Source: an uncultured Pelagibacteraceae bacterium (lineage in GTDB: Bacteria; Pseudomonadota; Alphaproteobacteria; Pelagibacterales; Pelagibacteraceae). From it: DNA of 64,000 nucleotides. Shown piece by piece: positions 9,905 to 18,533 of this stretch. Position 1 is the first letter of the stretch. The number at the start of each line of letters is the position of its first letter. Position numbers and translations under genes: made by a program. Where the stretch lies: the NCBI GenBank assembly GCA_902572005.1, contig CACGEC010000002.1, positions 1 through 64,000 of the forward strand. Reading direction: 5' to 3'. The notes below the pieces were generated by a model that saw only the letters and a list, made by a program, of their open reading frames with translations, did not search any database and had not been told where the DNA came from.

Positions 9905-9924
9905 ATTATAACGTTAATTAATAA

Positions 9925-11226
9925 ATGAAAATGATCAAAACAAAAGAACAGATTATTGAATATTTTAATTCAGGAATTAAAAAAACAAAAAATTTCAAAA
10001 TTGGAATTGAGCACGAAAAATTTTTATTTAATAACAAAAATGACAAAAGAGTAGACTATTCAAAAATAAAAGAAATGTTTGCAGCAATGCTAGAATTTGG
10101 TTGGAACCCAATTTTAGAAAAAGGAGATATTATAGGATTAAATAAAGGAGGAAAAAATATTACTCTTGAACCAGGGAACCAAATAGAGTTATCAGGAGAA
10201 AAACTTAATCATTTACATGAAGCCTGTGCAGAATCTCAAGATTATTTATTTGAACTAAGACAAGTTACAAACAAATTAAATTTAAGTATCGTCAGTACTG
10301 GATTTGATCCAATATCAAAATTAAGCGAAATCCCAAATAACCCAAAACGAAGATATAAATTAATGACCAAAGATATGCCACAAGGTGGAGAGCTAAGTTT
10401 AGATATGATGTATCGAACTTGCGGTACACAATTGAACATTGATTATAGCTCTGAGGAAGATTTTATTAAAAAATTTAAAATTGCAAATTCAATTGTTCCA
10501 ATTTCAATCGCATTATTTGCTAATTCTTCAATTGTTGAAAAGAAAAAAAGTAAATACTTATCCTATCGTTCAAAAGTCTGGCAAAATACTTCAAGAGGTG
10601 GACTGCCTAAGTTATTTTTTGAAGACTTAAATTTTGAAAAATATGCAGATTTTGTGATGAACTTTCCAATTCTTTTTATTCAAGATAAAGAAAATTACAT
10701 TTCAGGACAAAGATTTATATTTAAAGATTTTATGGATGGGAAAATTAATGAGATTGGTAAACGATTACCAGATGAAAATGATCTATCGACTCACTTAAGC
10801 ACAATTTTTACAGAAAATAGATTAAAAAAATATATAGAACTAAGATCAATGGATACTTGTGGGTGGGATTGTTTGTGTGCTGGTCCTGCTTTTAATGTTG
10901 GAATGTTTTATGGAAATCTTGATGAAGTTTATGACTTAATTTCTACATGGGATAAAAATAAAATTATTAATGCTTATATGGAATCTCCTCAAAAAGGATT
11001 CAATACTCAATTGATGGGAAAAGATCTTCTTCATTGGGCCTCAACTTTATTAGATTTATCTAAAAAGGGATTAGAGAATAGAGATATACTTAATAAAAAT
11101 GGAAAAAATGAAACTTTGTTTTTAAATCATTTACAAAAAGTAATTGATAATAAAACAACAAACGCAGATCATATGATAAATAAATTTTCTAAAAATGAAG
11201 ATTTAAGTGAATTATATGACGAGTAA
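9925..11226 (+). CDS. gshA: Glutamate-cysteine ligase (GCS2/plant-type)
   Basis: First step of glutathione synthesis: ATP-dependent joining of glutamate and cysteine. The 433-aa protein shows IGIEHEKFLF near residue 31, LEPGNQIELSG, MMYRTCGTQLNIDY and YIELRSMDTCGWD, matching the alphaproteobacterial/plant class of the enzyme rather than the E. coli class. It overlaps gshB, so the two glutathione genes are a translationally coupled pair. A second ATG six bases downstream (9931) could also serve as start. Confidence 0.9.
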   Translation: MKMIKTKEQIIEYFNSGIKKTKNFKIGIEHEKFLFNNKNDKRVDYSKIKEMFAAMLEFGWNPILEKGDIIGLNKGGKNITLEPGNQIELSGEKLNHLHEACAESQDYLFELRQVTNKLNLSIVSTGFDPISKLSEIPNNPKRRYKLMTKDMPQGGELSLDMMYRTCGTQLNIDYSSEEDFIKKFKIANSIVPISIALFANSSIVEKKKSKYLSYRSKVWQNTSRGGLPKLFFEDLNFEKYADFVMNFPILFIQDKENYISGQRFIFKDFMDGKINEIGKRLPDENDLSTHLSTIFTENRLKKYIELRSMDTCGWDCLCAGPAFNVGMFYGNLDEVYDLISTWDKNKIINAYMESPQKGFNTQLMGKDLLHWASTLLDLSKKGLENRDILNKNGKNETLFLNHLQKVIDNKTTNADHMINKFSKNEDLSELYDE

Positions 11227-12142
11227 AATTGTTGCTATACAAGGAAACAGTCTATCAAAACTTAATCCATTAACTGATACAAGTGTCTTCTTGGCTCACG
11301 AAATCCAGAAAAAAAAATACAAAGTTTTTTATTATTATCCTGAAAACTTATCAATAATTAATTCAGAAGTCACTGCAAATGGTTTTTTCGTAAAATTTAA
11401 TTATAATAAACCAAAGTTTTTTAAAATCATTAAAAAACAAAATTTAGTTCTATCAAAATGTAAATTTATCCTTATTAGGCAAGATCCACCATTCAATTTG
11501 GAATATATTTCGACAACTTTTATATTAGATACTATTAATCATAAAGTTAAAATAGTTAATAACCCAACCTCAATAAGAAATGTATCTGAAAAACTATATT
11601 CAGCTAAATTCCAAAAATTTATGCCTAATACTATTTTTACACAAACAATTAGTGAAATTAAAAATTTTTTTAAAGTAAATAAAGAAGTTATTCTTAAACC
11701 CATTCATAGTTATAGTGGTAATGATATACTCTTACTTAATAAATTTAGTTTAAAAAAGATAAAAAAATTCATTAATAAACATCAGTATATAATGTGTCAA
11801 AAATATTTACCGAAAATTTACAAGGGAGATAAACGTGTATTTTTAATAAATGGAAAAGTAGTTGGTGTAATTTCAAGAGTTCCTAAAAAAGGATCTTTTT
11901 TAAGTAATTTAAGTAAAGGCGCATCACCTAAGAATACAAAATTAACAAATATAGAAAAAAAAATATCCAATTTAATTGCCAGAGATTTAAAAAAAGAGAA
12001 TATATTTTTTGCAGGAATTGACTTTATAGATCAAAAGATTAATGGTGATATTAATGTTACATCACCTACTGGATTAAAAACTTTTTATGATCTTTCAAAA
12101 ATTAATCTTGCTAAAACTTTTTGGAAAGAATTAAAAGCATGA
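11216..12142 (+). CDS. gshB: Glutathione synthetase
   Basis: Adds glycine to gamma-glutamylcysteine to complete glutathione; ATP-grasp fold. Key motifs: IRQDPPFNLEYIS, an ATP-binding lysine in VILKPIHSYSGNDI, GDKRVFLINGKVVG, and the terminal INVTSPTGL. Length 308 aa is normal. The glycine-rich loop is SYSGND rather than the usual GGxGxG, a divergent form. The ATG at 11216 is chosen; a GTG at 11207 is in frame. It overlaps gshA by 11 nt and its TGA overlaps the next ATG (ATGA), so the transporter downstream is probably in the same operon. Confidence 0.88.
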   Translation: MTSKIVAIQGNSLSKLNPLTDTSVFLAHEIQKKKYKVFYYYPENLSIINSEVTANGFFVKFNYNKPKFFKIIKKQNLVLSKCKFILIRQDPPFNLEYISTTFILDTINHKVKIVNNPTSIRNVSEKLYSAKFQKFMPNTIFTQTISEIKNFFKVNKEVILKPIHSYSGNDILLLNKFSLKKIKKFINKHQYIMCQKYLPKIYKGDKRVFLINGKVVGVISRVPKKGSFLSNLSKGASPKNTKLTNIEKKISNLIARDLKKENIFFAGIDFIDQKINGDINVTSPTGLKTFYDLSKINLAKTFWKELKA

Positions 12143-12999
12143 GAAACTTTACTGATCAACAAAAAGGGTCCCTGATGGCTTTTGTGGCAGTAATGTTCAT
12201 AACTCCAGATTCATTATTTATTAGGCTTTCAAGTGTGGATACATGGGGGTTAGTTTTTTATAGAGGAATAATCCCCTTTTTTACAGTTTTTCTCGGTATG
12301 TTGCTAATTTATAAATTAAGTTTTTTTAAAATTCTTTTTACTAGTGGCTATCACGGCCTTATTTATATCGGAACATTTAGCATTACTAACATCACTTTTG
12401 TAGTCTCTATACAAAATACAAATGTAGCTAACACGCTTGTTATGATTGCTACAGCACCTATGCTTTCAGCTATTCTTGGTGCAATTTTTTTAAAAGAGCC
12501 ACCTGATAGAAAAACATTGCTCTCAATAATTATTACTTTTTTTGCTATAATTTATATATTTTTTGACTCTCTTAAATTAGGTAACTTTTATGGTGATATC
12601 TTAGGATTTATAACTGCTGTAGGTTTGGCTGTTGGAGCAGTTACAATTAGATCTGCAAAAACAAAAAATTTAGTTCCAGCCGCTGTGGTTGGTAAGTTAT
12701 TTGTAGCTTCTTTCGCTTTATTTTTTATTGAAAGCTTTGCTCTTGTAGATAAGGATTTGTTTATAGTTCCCTTGATGTGCATATTATGTGTTGCAATACC
12801 TTTTGTATTAGTCACTATAGCGCCAAGATTTATACCTGCGGCTGAAGTAAATCTATTTTTCTTATTAGAGACCATTATAGGTCCTATTTGGGTTTGGCTT
12901 ATTATAAAAGAACAACCAAGTATAGAGACCCTTCAAGGAGGTATGGTTATAATCATTACTATTGCAGTACACTCCTTTTTAAAAATCAGAAATTCTTAA
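12139..12999 (+). CDS. EamA/DMT-type transporter, downstream of gshB
   Basis: A 286-aa integral membrane protein with ten predicted helices in two EamA repeats. Typical segments are FYRGIIPFF in the first repeat, IMLSAILGAIFLKEPPDRKT-like helix 4-5 (around residues 104-125), and LETIIGPIWVWLIIKEQPS near the end. The ATG at 12139 overlaps the gshB stop. Substrates of EamA proteins are mostly amino acids, nucleotides or other small metabolites; the gshAB context allows a link to glutathione or its precursors, but that is inference only. Confidence 0.85.
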   Translation: MRNFTDQQKGSLMAFVAVMFITPDSLFIRLSSVDTWGLVFYRGIIPFFTVFLGMLLIYKLSFFKILFTSGYHGLIYIGTFSITNITFVVSIQNTNVANTLVMIATAPMLSAILGAIFLKEPPDRKTLLSIIITFFAIIYIFFDSLKLGNFYGDILGFITAVGLAVGAVTIRSAKTKNLVPAAVVGKLFVASFALFFIESFALVDKDLFIVPLMCILCVAIPFVLVTIAPRFIPAAEVNLFFLLETIIGPIWVWLIIKEQPSIETLQGGMVIIITIAVHSFLKIRNS

Positions 13000-13056
13000 A
13001 CTTGTCACAATTAAGACTTGATTTAATAATACATCGCGAATAGTTACGTCAATTTT

Positions 13057-14346
13057 ATGAATAAAGTTTTAAAAAATTCTTGGGCACTATTTATAGGCAT
13101 GGGATTCATTATGATGGCGTATGGTTTTCAAGGCTCTCTTTTAGGAGTAAGAGCAGTTCAAGAAGAATTTAGTTTAACAGCAACCGGCTTTATGATGTCA
13201 GGGTATTTTGTAGGATATTTTATAGGTGCAGCAACTATTCCTAATATAATTTCTAGAGTTGGTCACATCAGAGTTTTTGCAGCTTTTGCATCGTTAGCTT
13301 CATTAGTTATTTTGGTACATTCAATTTTAATTAATCCCTTTATCTGGTTTTTACTTAGAGTACTCACTGGGATAAGCATGGTTTGTATTTATACTGTAGC
13401 TGAAAGTTGGCTTAATGACAGATCAAGTAACAAAAACAGAGGAAGCGTTCTTTCAATATATATGGTCATACTTTATGGTTCTATGGGTATAGGAATGTTT
13501 TTACTAAACTTCAGTAGTCCTAAAAATTTCCAACCATTTATTTTAGTTTCTGTTATTACATCTGTTGCTTTAATACCAATCTTACTTACTAAAAAAAAAC
13601 CACCAACTTTTAAAAGAATTAAAGCAATGACACTTAAAGATCTTTACGATGCATCTCCATTTGGCATGGTGAGTTCATTTTTTTATGGAACTATTCAAGC
13701 TGCTTTATTCACTCTATTAGCTGTTTATGCAACTTCTATGAATTTTACAATATTAGAGATATCTATAGTAACTTTTCTTTTAGCAATATCAGGTGCTATT
13801 TCACAATTTCCAATTGGAAAAATATCAGATCTTTATGATAGAAGAAAAGTAATTGTTTTTTCGACTTTTGGAGCAGCAATTTTTGCAATTTTAGCAATTT
13901 TTGTTTCTCGACAAATGTATTTACCAGAGGGTCTTGCAACAAGTAAGACTTGGTTTTATATTTTTTTAATTCTTTTTTCATTTTGTAGTTTGCCAATGTT
14001 TTCTCTGATATTAGCTCATACTAATGACTATATTCCAAAAGAAAAATTTGTTGCTGCAGGTGCAGGACTTCAGTTTGTATTTGGATTGGGTGCAATGAGT
14101 GGTCCATTTTTATGCTCAATATTTATGGATATTGTTGGATCAAATGGATTTTTTATATTTTTATTTTTCTTTCATTCAGTAATTGGAGTTTTTGGTATTT
14201 ATAGAATGAAAATTAGACAAACAGTTGATAATCCAGATTCTCAATTTGTTGCAATGCCGCAAACAATTACTCCAGCCGGAATTGAGTTAAACCCAACAAC
14301 AGAACCTATAGAAGAGCCTATTAAAGAAGAAGATAAAATAAATTAA
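13057..14346 (+). CDS. MFS transporter
   Basis: A 429-aa protein with twelve predicted membrane helices. The helix 2-3 loop (NIISRVGHIRVFA) and the half-repeat loop GKISDLYDRRKVIV match the major facilitator signature G-x-x-x-D-x-x-x-R-R. The hydrophilic C-terminal tail (about the last 35 residues, Pro- and Glu-rich) is cytoplasmic. It resembles the YcaD/UMF-like group of uncharacterised MFS proteins. It lies 57 bp downstream of the EamA gene and its end overlaps the convergent cmk by 4 bases. Substrate unknown. Confidence 0.85.
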   Translation: MNKVLKNSWALFIGMGFIMMAYGFQGSLLGVRAVQEEFSLTATGFMMSGYFVGYFIGAATIPNIISRVGHIRVFAAFASLASLVILVHSILINPFIWFLLRVLTGISMVCIYTVAESWLNDRSSNKNRGSVLSIYMVILYGSMGIGMFLLNFSSPKNFQPFILVSVITSVALIPILLTKKKPPTFKRIKAMTLKDLYDASPFGMVSSFFYGTIQAALFTLLAVYATSMNFTILEISIVTFLLAISGAISQFPIGKISDLYDRRKVIVFSTFGAAIFAILAIFVSRQMYLPEGLATSKTWFYIFLILFSFCSLPMFSLILAHTNDYIPKEKFVAAGAGLQFVFGLGAMSGPFLCSIFMDIVGSNGFFIFLFFFHSVIGVFGIYRMKIRQTVDNPDSQFVAMPQTITPAGIELNPTTEPIEEPIKEEDKIN

Positions 14347-14978
14347 TTGTATTTATCAATATATTCAGACATTTTAGTTAAAACTTGTTTTTTGTTGAGT
14401 TTATCTGTCCTTATTAAAATTGCATCTTTTACTCTTATCAAAGGGCTATTTTTTCTTTTCTTATCCATTTGTGTCCTTTTATTCAAAGATTTTTTTACTT
14501 CTGCTAAAGGGACTTTTTTTTTTATATCTAGCCATCTTCTGTAACTTGCTACATTAAGATCACACTTAAAGTAAAAAGCTAAATCATATTTAGGGTTTTT
14601 AGCAAGAATTTTACTTGCAATATCTCTTCCCTCGACACATATCCTCTTATTTTTTTTTATAATTTTATTTTGAAATTTATTCACTATTTCTCTTATTTTT
14701 TTATCTTTGGCCAACATAGCAGCATGATTACTTATTTCTTCAGAGTGTAAATTTTGTTTTGAAATAGCTTTATATGAAACTTTTTTAAATTTTTGGTTTA
14801 AAAAGGGAATAAGATTTTTTGGATTATGTTTAATTACGAGCTTACCGACATATCTATAAATCAAACCCGAGTTTATTAGTAATAAACCATATTTTTTTGA
14901 AATTAACTTTGCAGCAGTACTTTTTCCACTTGCGGACTCTCCGTCACAAGCAATAATTAATTTATTTAATTTTTTCAC
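14343..14978 (-). CDS. cmk: Cytidylate kinase
   Basis: Phosphorylates CMP and dCMP using ATP. The 211-aa protein has the P-loop GESASGKST near residues 13-21, INSGLIYRYVG (the family's D-S/G-x-x-x-Y-R segment), VEGRDIAS (CMP-binding arginine and aspartate) and RRxxD/K-rich C-terminal lid residues. It is strongly lysine-rich compared with other Cmk proteins. The usual neighbours aroA and rpsA are absent. It is convergent with the MFS gene and divergent from the coiled-coil gene at 15.15 kb. Confidence 0.87.
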   Translation of the reverse strand: MKKLNKLIIACDGESASGKSTAAKLISKKYGLLLINSGLIYRYVGKLVIKHNPKNLIPFLNQKFKKVSYKAISKQNLHSEEISNHAAMLAKDKKIREIVNKFQNKIIKKNKRICVEGRDIASKILAKNPKYDLAFYFKCDLNVASYRRWLDIKKKVPLAEVKKSLNKRTQMDKKRKNSPLIRVKDAILIRTDKLNKKQVLTKMSEYIDKYN

Positions 14979-15153
14979 TAAATCTTAATAATGTTTTGAT
15001 CAGTTTATTGCAAAAAAATTATTTAAAATCTGAACATTTGTAAGAGAATTATCACTTGTAGGTTGAAACTCAAAATAGTCACGGAACAAAAAGTTTTTTT
15101 ATTCTTTGTATTGAAACAAAGTCCATTCTTTGCTCAAATAGTTTTTTAAAAAA

Positions 15154-15903
15154 ATGGCAAAGAAAAAAAATACAAAACCTAAAAATAGAAGAAAAACTTC
15201 TAATCAAAATAATGGTTTAGCAAAAATTGCAACTATTACTACTAAGTCGCTTAGTAGTGCCTTTATTAATTTTAAAAAAAACCAAGAAATTAAAAAGATT
15301 AAAGAGATCAAGTTAAAGAAACTTCAAGAAAATAATAATGTTGTAAGAGAAAGAAAAGAATTAAAAATTTTGGAAGAAAAGCTCAAAAAAGAAGATAATA
15401 AATTAAGATCTAAAGAAGATGAATTGAGAATTAAAGAAAAAGAATTAAGATCTAAAGAAGAACAACTTAAAATTGAAAATGAAAGATTAACTAAAAAAGA
15501 TGAAAATTTGATATTAGTGACAAATGATCTGAGAAATAAAGAAAAAGAATTGAAAATAAAAGAAGAGGAACAAAGTAGAAAAGATATAGATTTAAAAGCA
15601 AGAGAGGAAGAGCAAAAAAGTTTAGAATTAAAAGAAAAAAGAAGAAGAGAAAGAGCTTTAAAACTTATTAAAGAAGAGGAAGAAAAACAAAGACAATTAG
15701 AGTATATAAAAATTAAAGAATGGGAAGAAAAATTCGACAGAGAACAAAAAGCAAAAGAGCATCGTGAGAATTTAAGAGAGCAACGATTAAGAGAAAAAGA
15801 ATTAGAAAAATTAAGATCTTTTGAGGAAAAAGAAAAAACAGCTGAGAGTAATTTTTCGAGTGGATTAGAAAAATTTGAGATTAGTAAAAATAAGGAAAAT
15901 TAA
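15154..15903 (+). CDS. Charged coiled-coil protein of unknown function
   Basis: A 249-aa protein made almost entirely of Lys, Glu, Arg, Leu and Gln. Residues 1-25 are a very basic head (KKKNTKPKNRRK). Residues about 45-235 form one long predicted coiled coil with heptad-like units such as ELRIKEKELRSKEEQLKI and LREQRLREKELEKLR. No signal peptide or membrane helix is seen. The basic head could contact nucleic acid. No family is recognised. Similar-looking low-complexity proteins appear by convergence, so homology searches would need composition correction. Confidence 0.7.
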   Translation: MAKKKNTKPKNRRKTSNQNNGLAKIATITTKSLSSAFINFKKNQEIKKIKEIKLKKLQENNNVVRERKELKILEEKLKKEDNKLRSKEDELRIKEKELRSKEEQLKIENERLTKKDENLILVTNDLRNKEKELKIKEEEQSRKDIDLKAREEEQKSLELKEKRRRERALKLIKEEEEKQRQLEYIKIKEWEEKFDREQKAKEHRENLREQRLREKELEKLRSFEEKEKTAESNFSSGLEKFEISKNKEN

Positions 15904-15955
15904 AAAAATCTTAATTATTTTAAAAATATCTTTCATCCAAAATTGTCTTTAAGTA

Positions 15956-16183
15956 ATGAATAAAGAAAATAAAAGCAAGCTTTGGAAAAGTATTCAAGAA
16001 GCTGGCGATTATTTGGTTGGACAATTACCTGAACACCCCAATCATCCTAGAGGCCGAAACCCTTATGCCCATGTAGCTATCTGTGTCAAAGAAAAATTTA
16101 ATGATAGTTATAAGGATATTCCTGATGAAAAATATAACGAAGTTATAAAATTTATTGAATTTCTAAAAAAAAATCCAAGTTAA
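15956..16183 (+). CDS. Small conserved-looking protein, function unknown
   Basis: A 75-aa soluble protein with a distinctive central segment GQLPEHPNHPRGRNPYAHVA and an alpha-helical C-terminus with KYNEVIKFIEFLKKNP. The dense block of Pro, His, Arg and Gly looks like a constrained functional motif rather than random sequence. It lies 52 bp downstream of the coiled-coil gene and ends 3 bp before the convergent amidinotransferase gene. I do not recognise a named family. Confidence 0.65.
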   Translation: MNKENKSKLWKSIQEAGDYLVGQLPEHPNHPRGRNPYAHVAICVKEKFNDSYKDIPDEKYNEVIKFIEFLKKNPS

Positions 16184-16186
16184 AAA

Positions 16187-17302
16187 CTATTGTTTAGGAA
16201 AATAGTCTTTAAGCTCACCTTCTCTATAAACATCAGCTGTACAACAGTGAAGGCCCCCGCCGAAAGCATAAGCATCTCTCAATTCGACTGGTATTACTTC
16301 CATCCCAAGTTTATCTAATTGTTCGGCTTGATACTTTTCACTTTTTTCAACGCAAACAGTTTTAGGGTCTAATATTAATACATTCATTGATAACCAAACA
16401 GAAGAATAGCAAAGTGGAGGTGGTTCATTATGAGCTGGTTGTGCAGCGTCTATTATTTCCCAACCATTTTTCTCAAATAATTTTCTTTGATCTTTTGGAA
16501 GTTTCCTTTGTGGATTATTTATAATTAGTCCCTCTTTAATTGGTGTAAAAGTTGCATCTATGTGGATTGGGTAAGGATCTCCTGGAAAGTTTACTGCATG
16601 GACTCTGTGATCCTTATAATGTCTTTTTAACCAATCAATACCTTTTAAGTTTGTTGTAAATCCATGCTGAACAACAAGATCTTTACCAAATCTTAAAACA
16701 TCAGCCGCATCAAATAATGGTTCCTCTTCAGTCGTTACAAAAAATTTTTCCTCTGTCCATTGTAATCTTTTTTGAATACCAATTTTATCTGAGAGATAAT
16801 CTTTTCTGTAATCGGCATCTGTTAATCTTGGTTTTGGTGCTGACTCATGCCTCATGTTTGGATCGGAATTATAATATTCTTTTAATAATGGTCTATAACA
16901 AAGATATTCAAACCATCGACAACGATAACTCATTGTTGCCTCTAGAATTTCATTTCCTACAGTAAGCAGTACATCTCTCGGTGGCATACAGCCAAACATT
17001 GTTTCTGCTTCCCAATCAGGCGTAGATGTTTTTTGATTAAAGTTTATAGGAGAAGGTCTATCAACTCTTATGCCTCGTTTAATAAGAGTGTTAGAAAAGT
17101 CGTCCAATAACTGATTTGCTTTATCTACTGTATCTCTAGTTCTAGGACCAAACTGACCTCTCATGTCAGAGTCTTCAGGAACTTTTGCATCTAGTGCGGG
17201 CTCAGGTGCTGGAATGCAAGTTCCATCTGCCCTCCCCACAATAACATGTTTCAATGGATCCCATTCATTCCAACTATTTACAATGGTTTTTTTATTATTC
17301 AT
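16187..17302 (-). CDS. Glycine amidinotransferase (AGAT-type)
   Basis: Predicted to move the amidino group of arginine to glycine (or a related amine), giving guanidinoacetate and ornithine. The sequence follows animal AGAT closely: NEWDPLKHVIVGRA at the start, FDAAD with Asp198, PIHIDATF with His247, and GGGLHC with the nucleophile Cys353, the same Asp-His-Cys triad in the same order and spacing. Length 371 aa. The ATG at 17302 is chosen over a TTG at 17311 that would overlap the creatinase stop. It is the last gene of a three-gene operon with creatinase and an EamA transporter. Amine acceptor specificity cannot be read from the sequence. Confidence 0.88.
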   Translation of the reverse strand: MNNKKTIVNSWNEWDPLKHVIVGRADGTCIPAPEPALDAKVPEDSDMRGQFGPRTRDTVDKANQLLDDFSNTLIKRGIRVDRPSPINFNQKTSTPDWEAETMFGCMPPRDVLLTVGNEILEATMSYRCRWFEYLCYRPLLKEYYNSDPNMRHESAPKPRLTDADYRKDYLSDKIGIQKRLQWTEEKFFVTTEEEPLFDAADVLRFGKDLVVQHGFTTNLKGIDWLKRHYKDHRVHAVNFPGDPYPIHIDATFTPIKEGLIINNPQRKLPKDQRKLFEKNGWEIIDAAQPAHNEPPPLCYSSVWLSMNVLILDPKTVCVEKSEKYQAEQLDKLGMEVIPVELRDAYAFGGGLHCCTADVYREGELKDYFPKQ

Positions 17303-17307
17303 AAAGA

Positions 17308-18525
17308 TCAATTTTTTATAATATTATGCTCAGGGCCAAAAGGAAATTTTGTTATATTTTCTACGCTATCTTTCCCTATCACCAGAATGTCATGCTCTCT
17401 ATATCCGCCTGCACCAGGTTTCCCATCTGGAATCATAATCATAGGTTCCATTGAAACAACCATATTTTCCTCAAGAACTGTGTTAATGTCCTCCCTTAGT
17501 TCAAGTCCAGACTCTCTTCCGTAAAAATGAGACAACATTCCAAAAGAATGACCATATCCAAATGTTCGATATTGAAGATAGCCAAGTTCTGCAAATAATT
17601 CATTGAGCTCATTACAAATGTCAGAGCACTTTACTCCTGGTTTAATCAATTCTAATCCTCTTTTGTGAACTTTAACGTTTGCTTCCCACGCTTTTAAAGA
17701 CTCATCATCTACTTGATCTAAAAATAAAGTTCTTTCTAAAGCAGTGTAATAACCAGAAATCATTGGAAATGTATTTAATGATAAAATATCTCCTTTTTGA
17801 AGGCTACGATTTGTTTTGGGATTATGAGCACCATCAGTATTGATCCCTGATTGAAACCAAACCCATGTGTCCATATATTCTGCACCTGGATAAGTTCTTG
17901 CAATTTCTCTTTCCATTTTATCGCGTCCAGCAATTGCAATTTCTAACTCAGTATTTTGTTCTTTGATATTTTTAACAATTTCTTCCCCTCCTATATCAGC
18001 AATTCTTGCCCCATTTTTGATGATATCGATCTCTTCTTTAGACTTGATCATCCTTAATTTCATTAAATCTTTTGAAACGTCATTAAATACAGAGAAAGTA
18101 AAAATTGATCCAATTTTTTCTTTCATTTCTAAGGTGACATGATCATATTCAAGACCTACAGATTTTGGAGGCTCATCTCTTCCAATTATTGAAACAATTG
18201 CTTTTAAAAAATTGTCTCTTTTCCAATCTGTGTAAATTACATTATCACAATGAGATCTTCTCCATGGCTGACTTGCATCAATATTTGCAGATATGGTAAA
18301 AATTTTTTTTTTTGTAATCAAACATCCATAAGGTCTTCCAAATGAACAATAAATAAATCCAGTATAATATGCGATATTGTGCATTGATGTTAAAATAATC
18401 ATATCTAAATTATTTTTATCCATCACGGTACGTAATTTTGAGACTCTTTCCTTATACTCTTTTTCAGAAAATGGTAATTTTACTTTTTCTCCGTTTTTTA
18501 ATTCAAAAAAATCAGGTCTTTCCAT
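17308..18525 (-). CDS. Creatinase (creatine amidinohydrolase) family
   Basis: Creatinase hydrolyses creatine to sarcosine and urea without a metal. This 405-aa protein matches the Pseudomonas enzyme along its length: SFGRPY places Phe62 and Arg64, and TDGAHNP, ALERTLF, FYGRESG and VSMEPM give His234, Glu264, Arg337 and Glu360. These correspond to the known catalytic set with a shift of two. The fold is the M24 'pita-bread' shared with Xaa-Pro peptidases, but the dinuclear metal-ligand pattern is replaced (GDILSLN), arguing for creatinase rather than a peptidase. It lies 8 bp after an EamA transporter gene and 5 bp before the amidinotransferase. Guanidinoacetate is an alternative substrate. 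Confidence 0.88.
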   Translation of the reverse strand: MERPDFFELKNGEKVKLPFSEKEYKERVSKLRTVMDKNNLDMIILTSMHNIAYYTGFIYCSFGRPYGCLITKKKIFTISANIDASQPWRRSHCDNVIYTDWKRDNFLKAIVSIIGRDEPPKSVGLEYDHVTLEMKEKIGSIFTFSVFNDVSKDLMKLRMIKSKEEIDIIKNGARIADIGGEEIVKNIKEQNTELEIAIAGRDKMEREIARTYPGAEYMDTWVWFQSGINTDGAHNPKTNRSLQKGDILSLNTFPMISGYYTALERTLFLDQVDDESLKAWEANVKVHKRGLELIKPGVKCSDICNELNELFAELGYLQYRTFGYGHSFGMLSHFYGRESGLELREDINTVLEENMVVSMEPMIMIPDGKPGAGGYREHDILVIGKDSVENITKFPFGPEHNIIKN

Positions 18526-18533
18526 AAATTTTT

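Noticed and set aside
15104-15121. CTTTGT/ACAAAG inverted repeat upstream of the coiled-coil gene
   Set aside because: Only 6-bp arms with a 6-nt loop and no GC-rich stem or T-run; expected by chance in AT-rich DNA.
15361-15660. Short repeated DNA units that might be a CRISPR or tandem repeat array
   Set aside because: The repeats are imperfect, in frame and explained by the heptad repeats of the coiled-coil protein.
16187-17302. Annotation as arginine deiminase or dimethylarginine hydrolase
   Set aside because: The opening NEWDPL, PIHIDATF and GGGLHC segments follow glycine amidinotransferase, not the deiminases, although the fold superfamily is shared.
17308-18525. Annotation as Xaa-Pro aminopeptidase
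   Set aside because: The M24 fold is shared, but the creatinase catalytic residues are all present at matching positions and the metal-ligand pattern of the peptidases is replaced.
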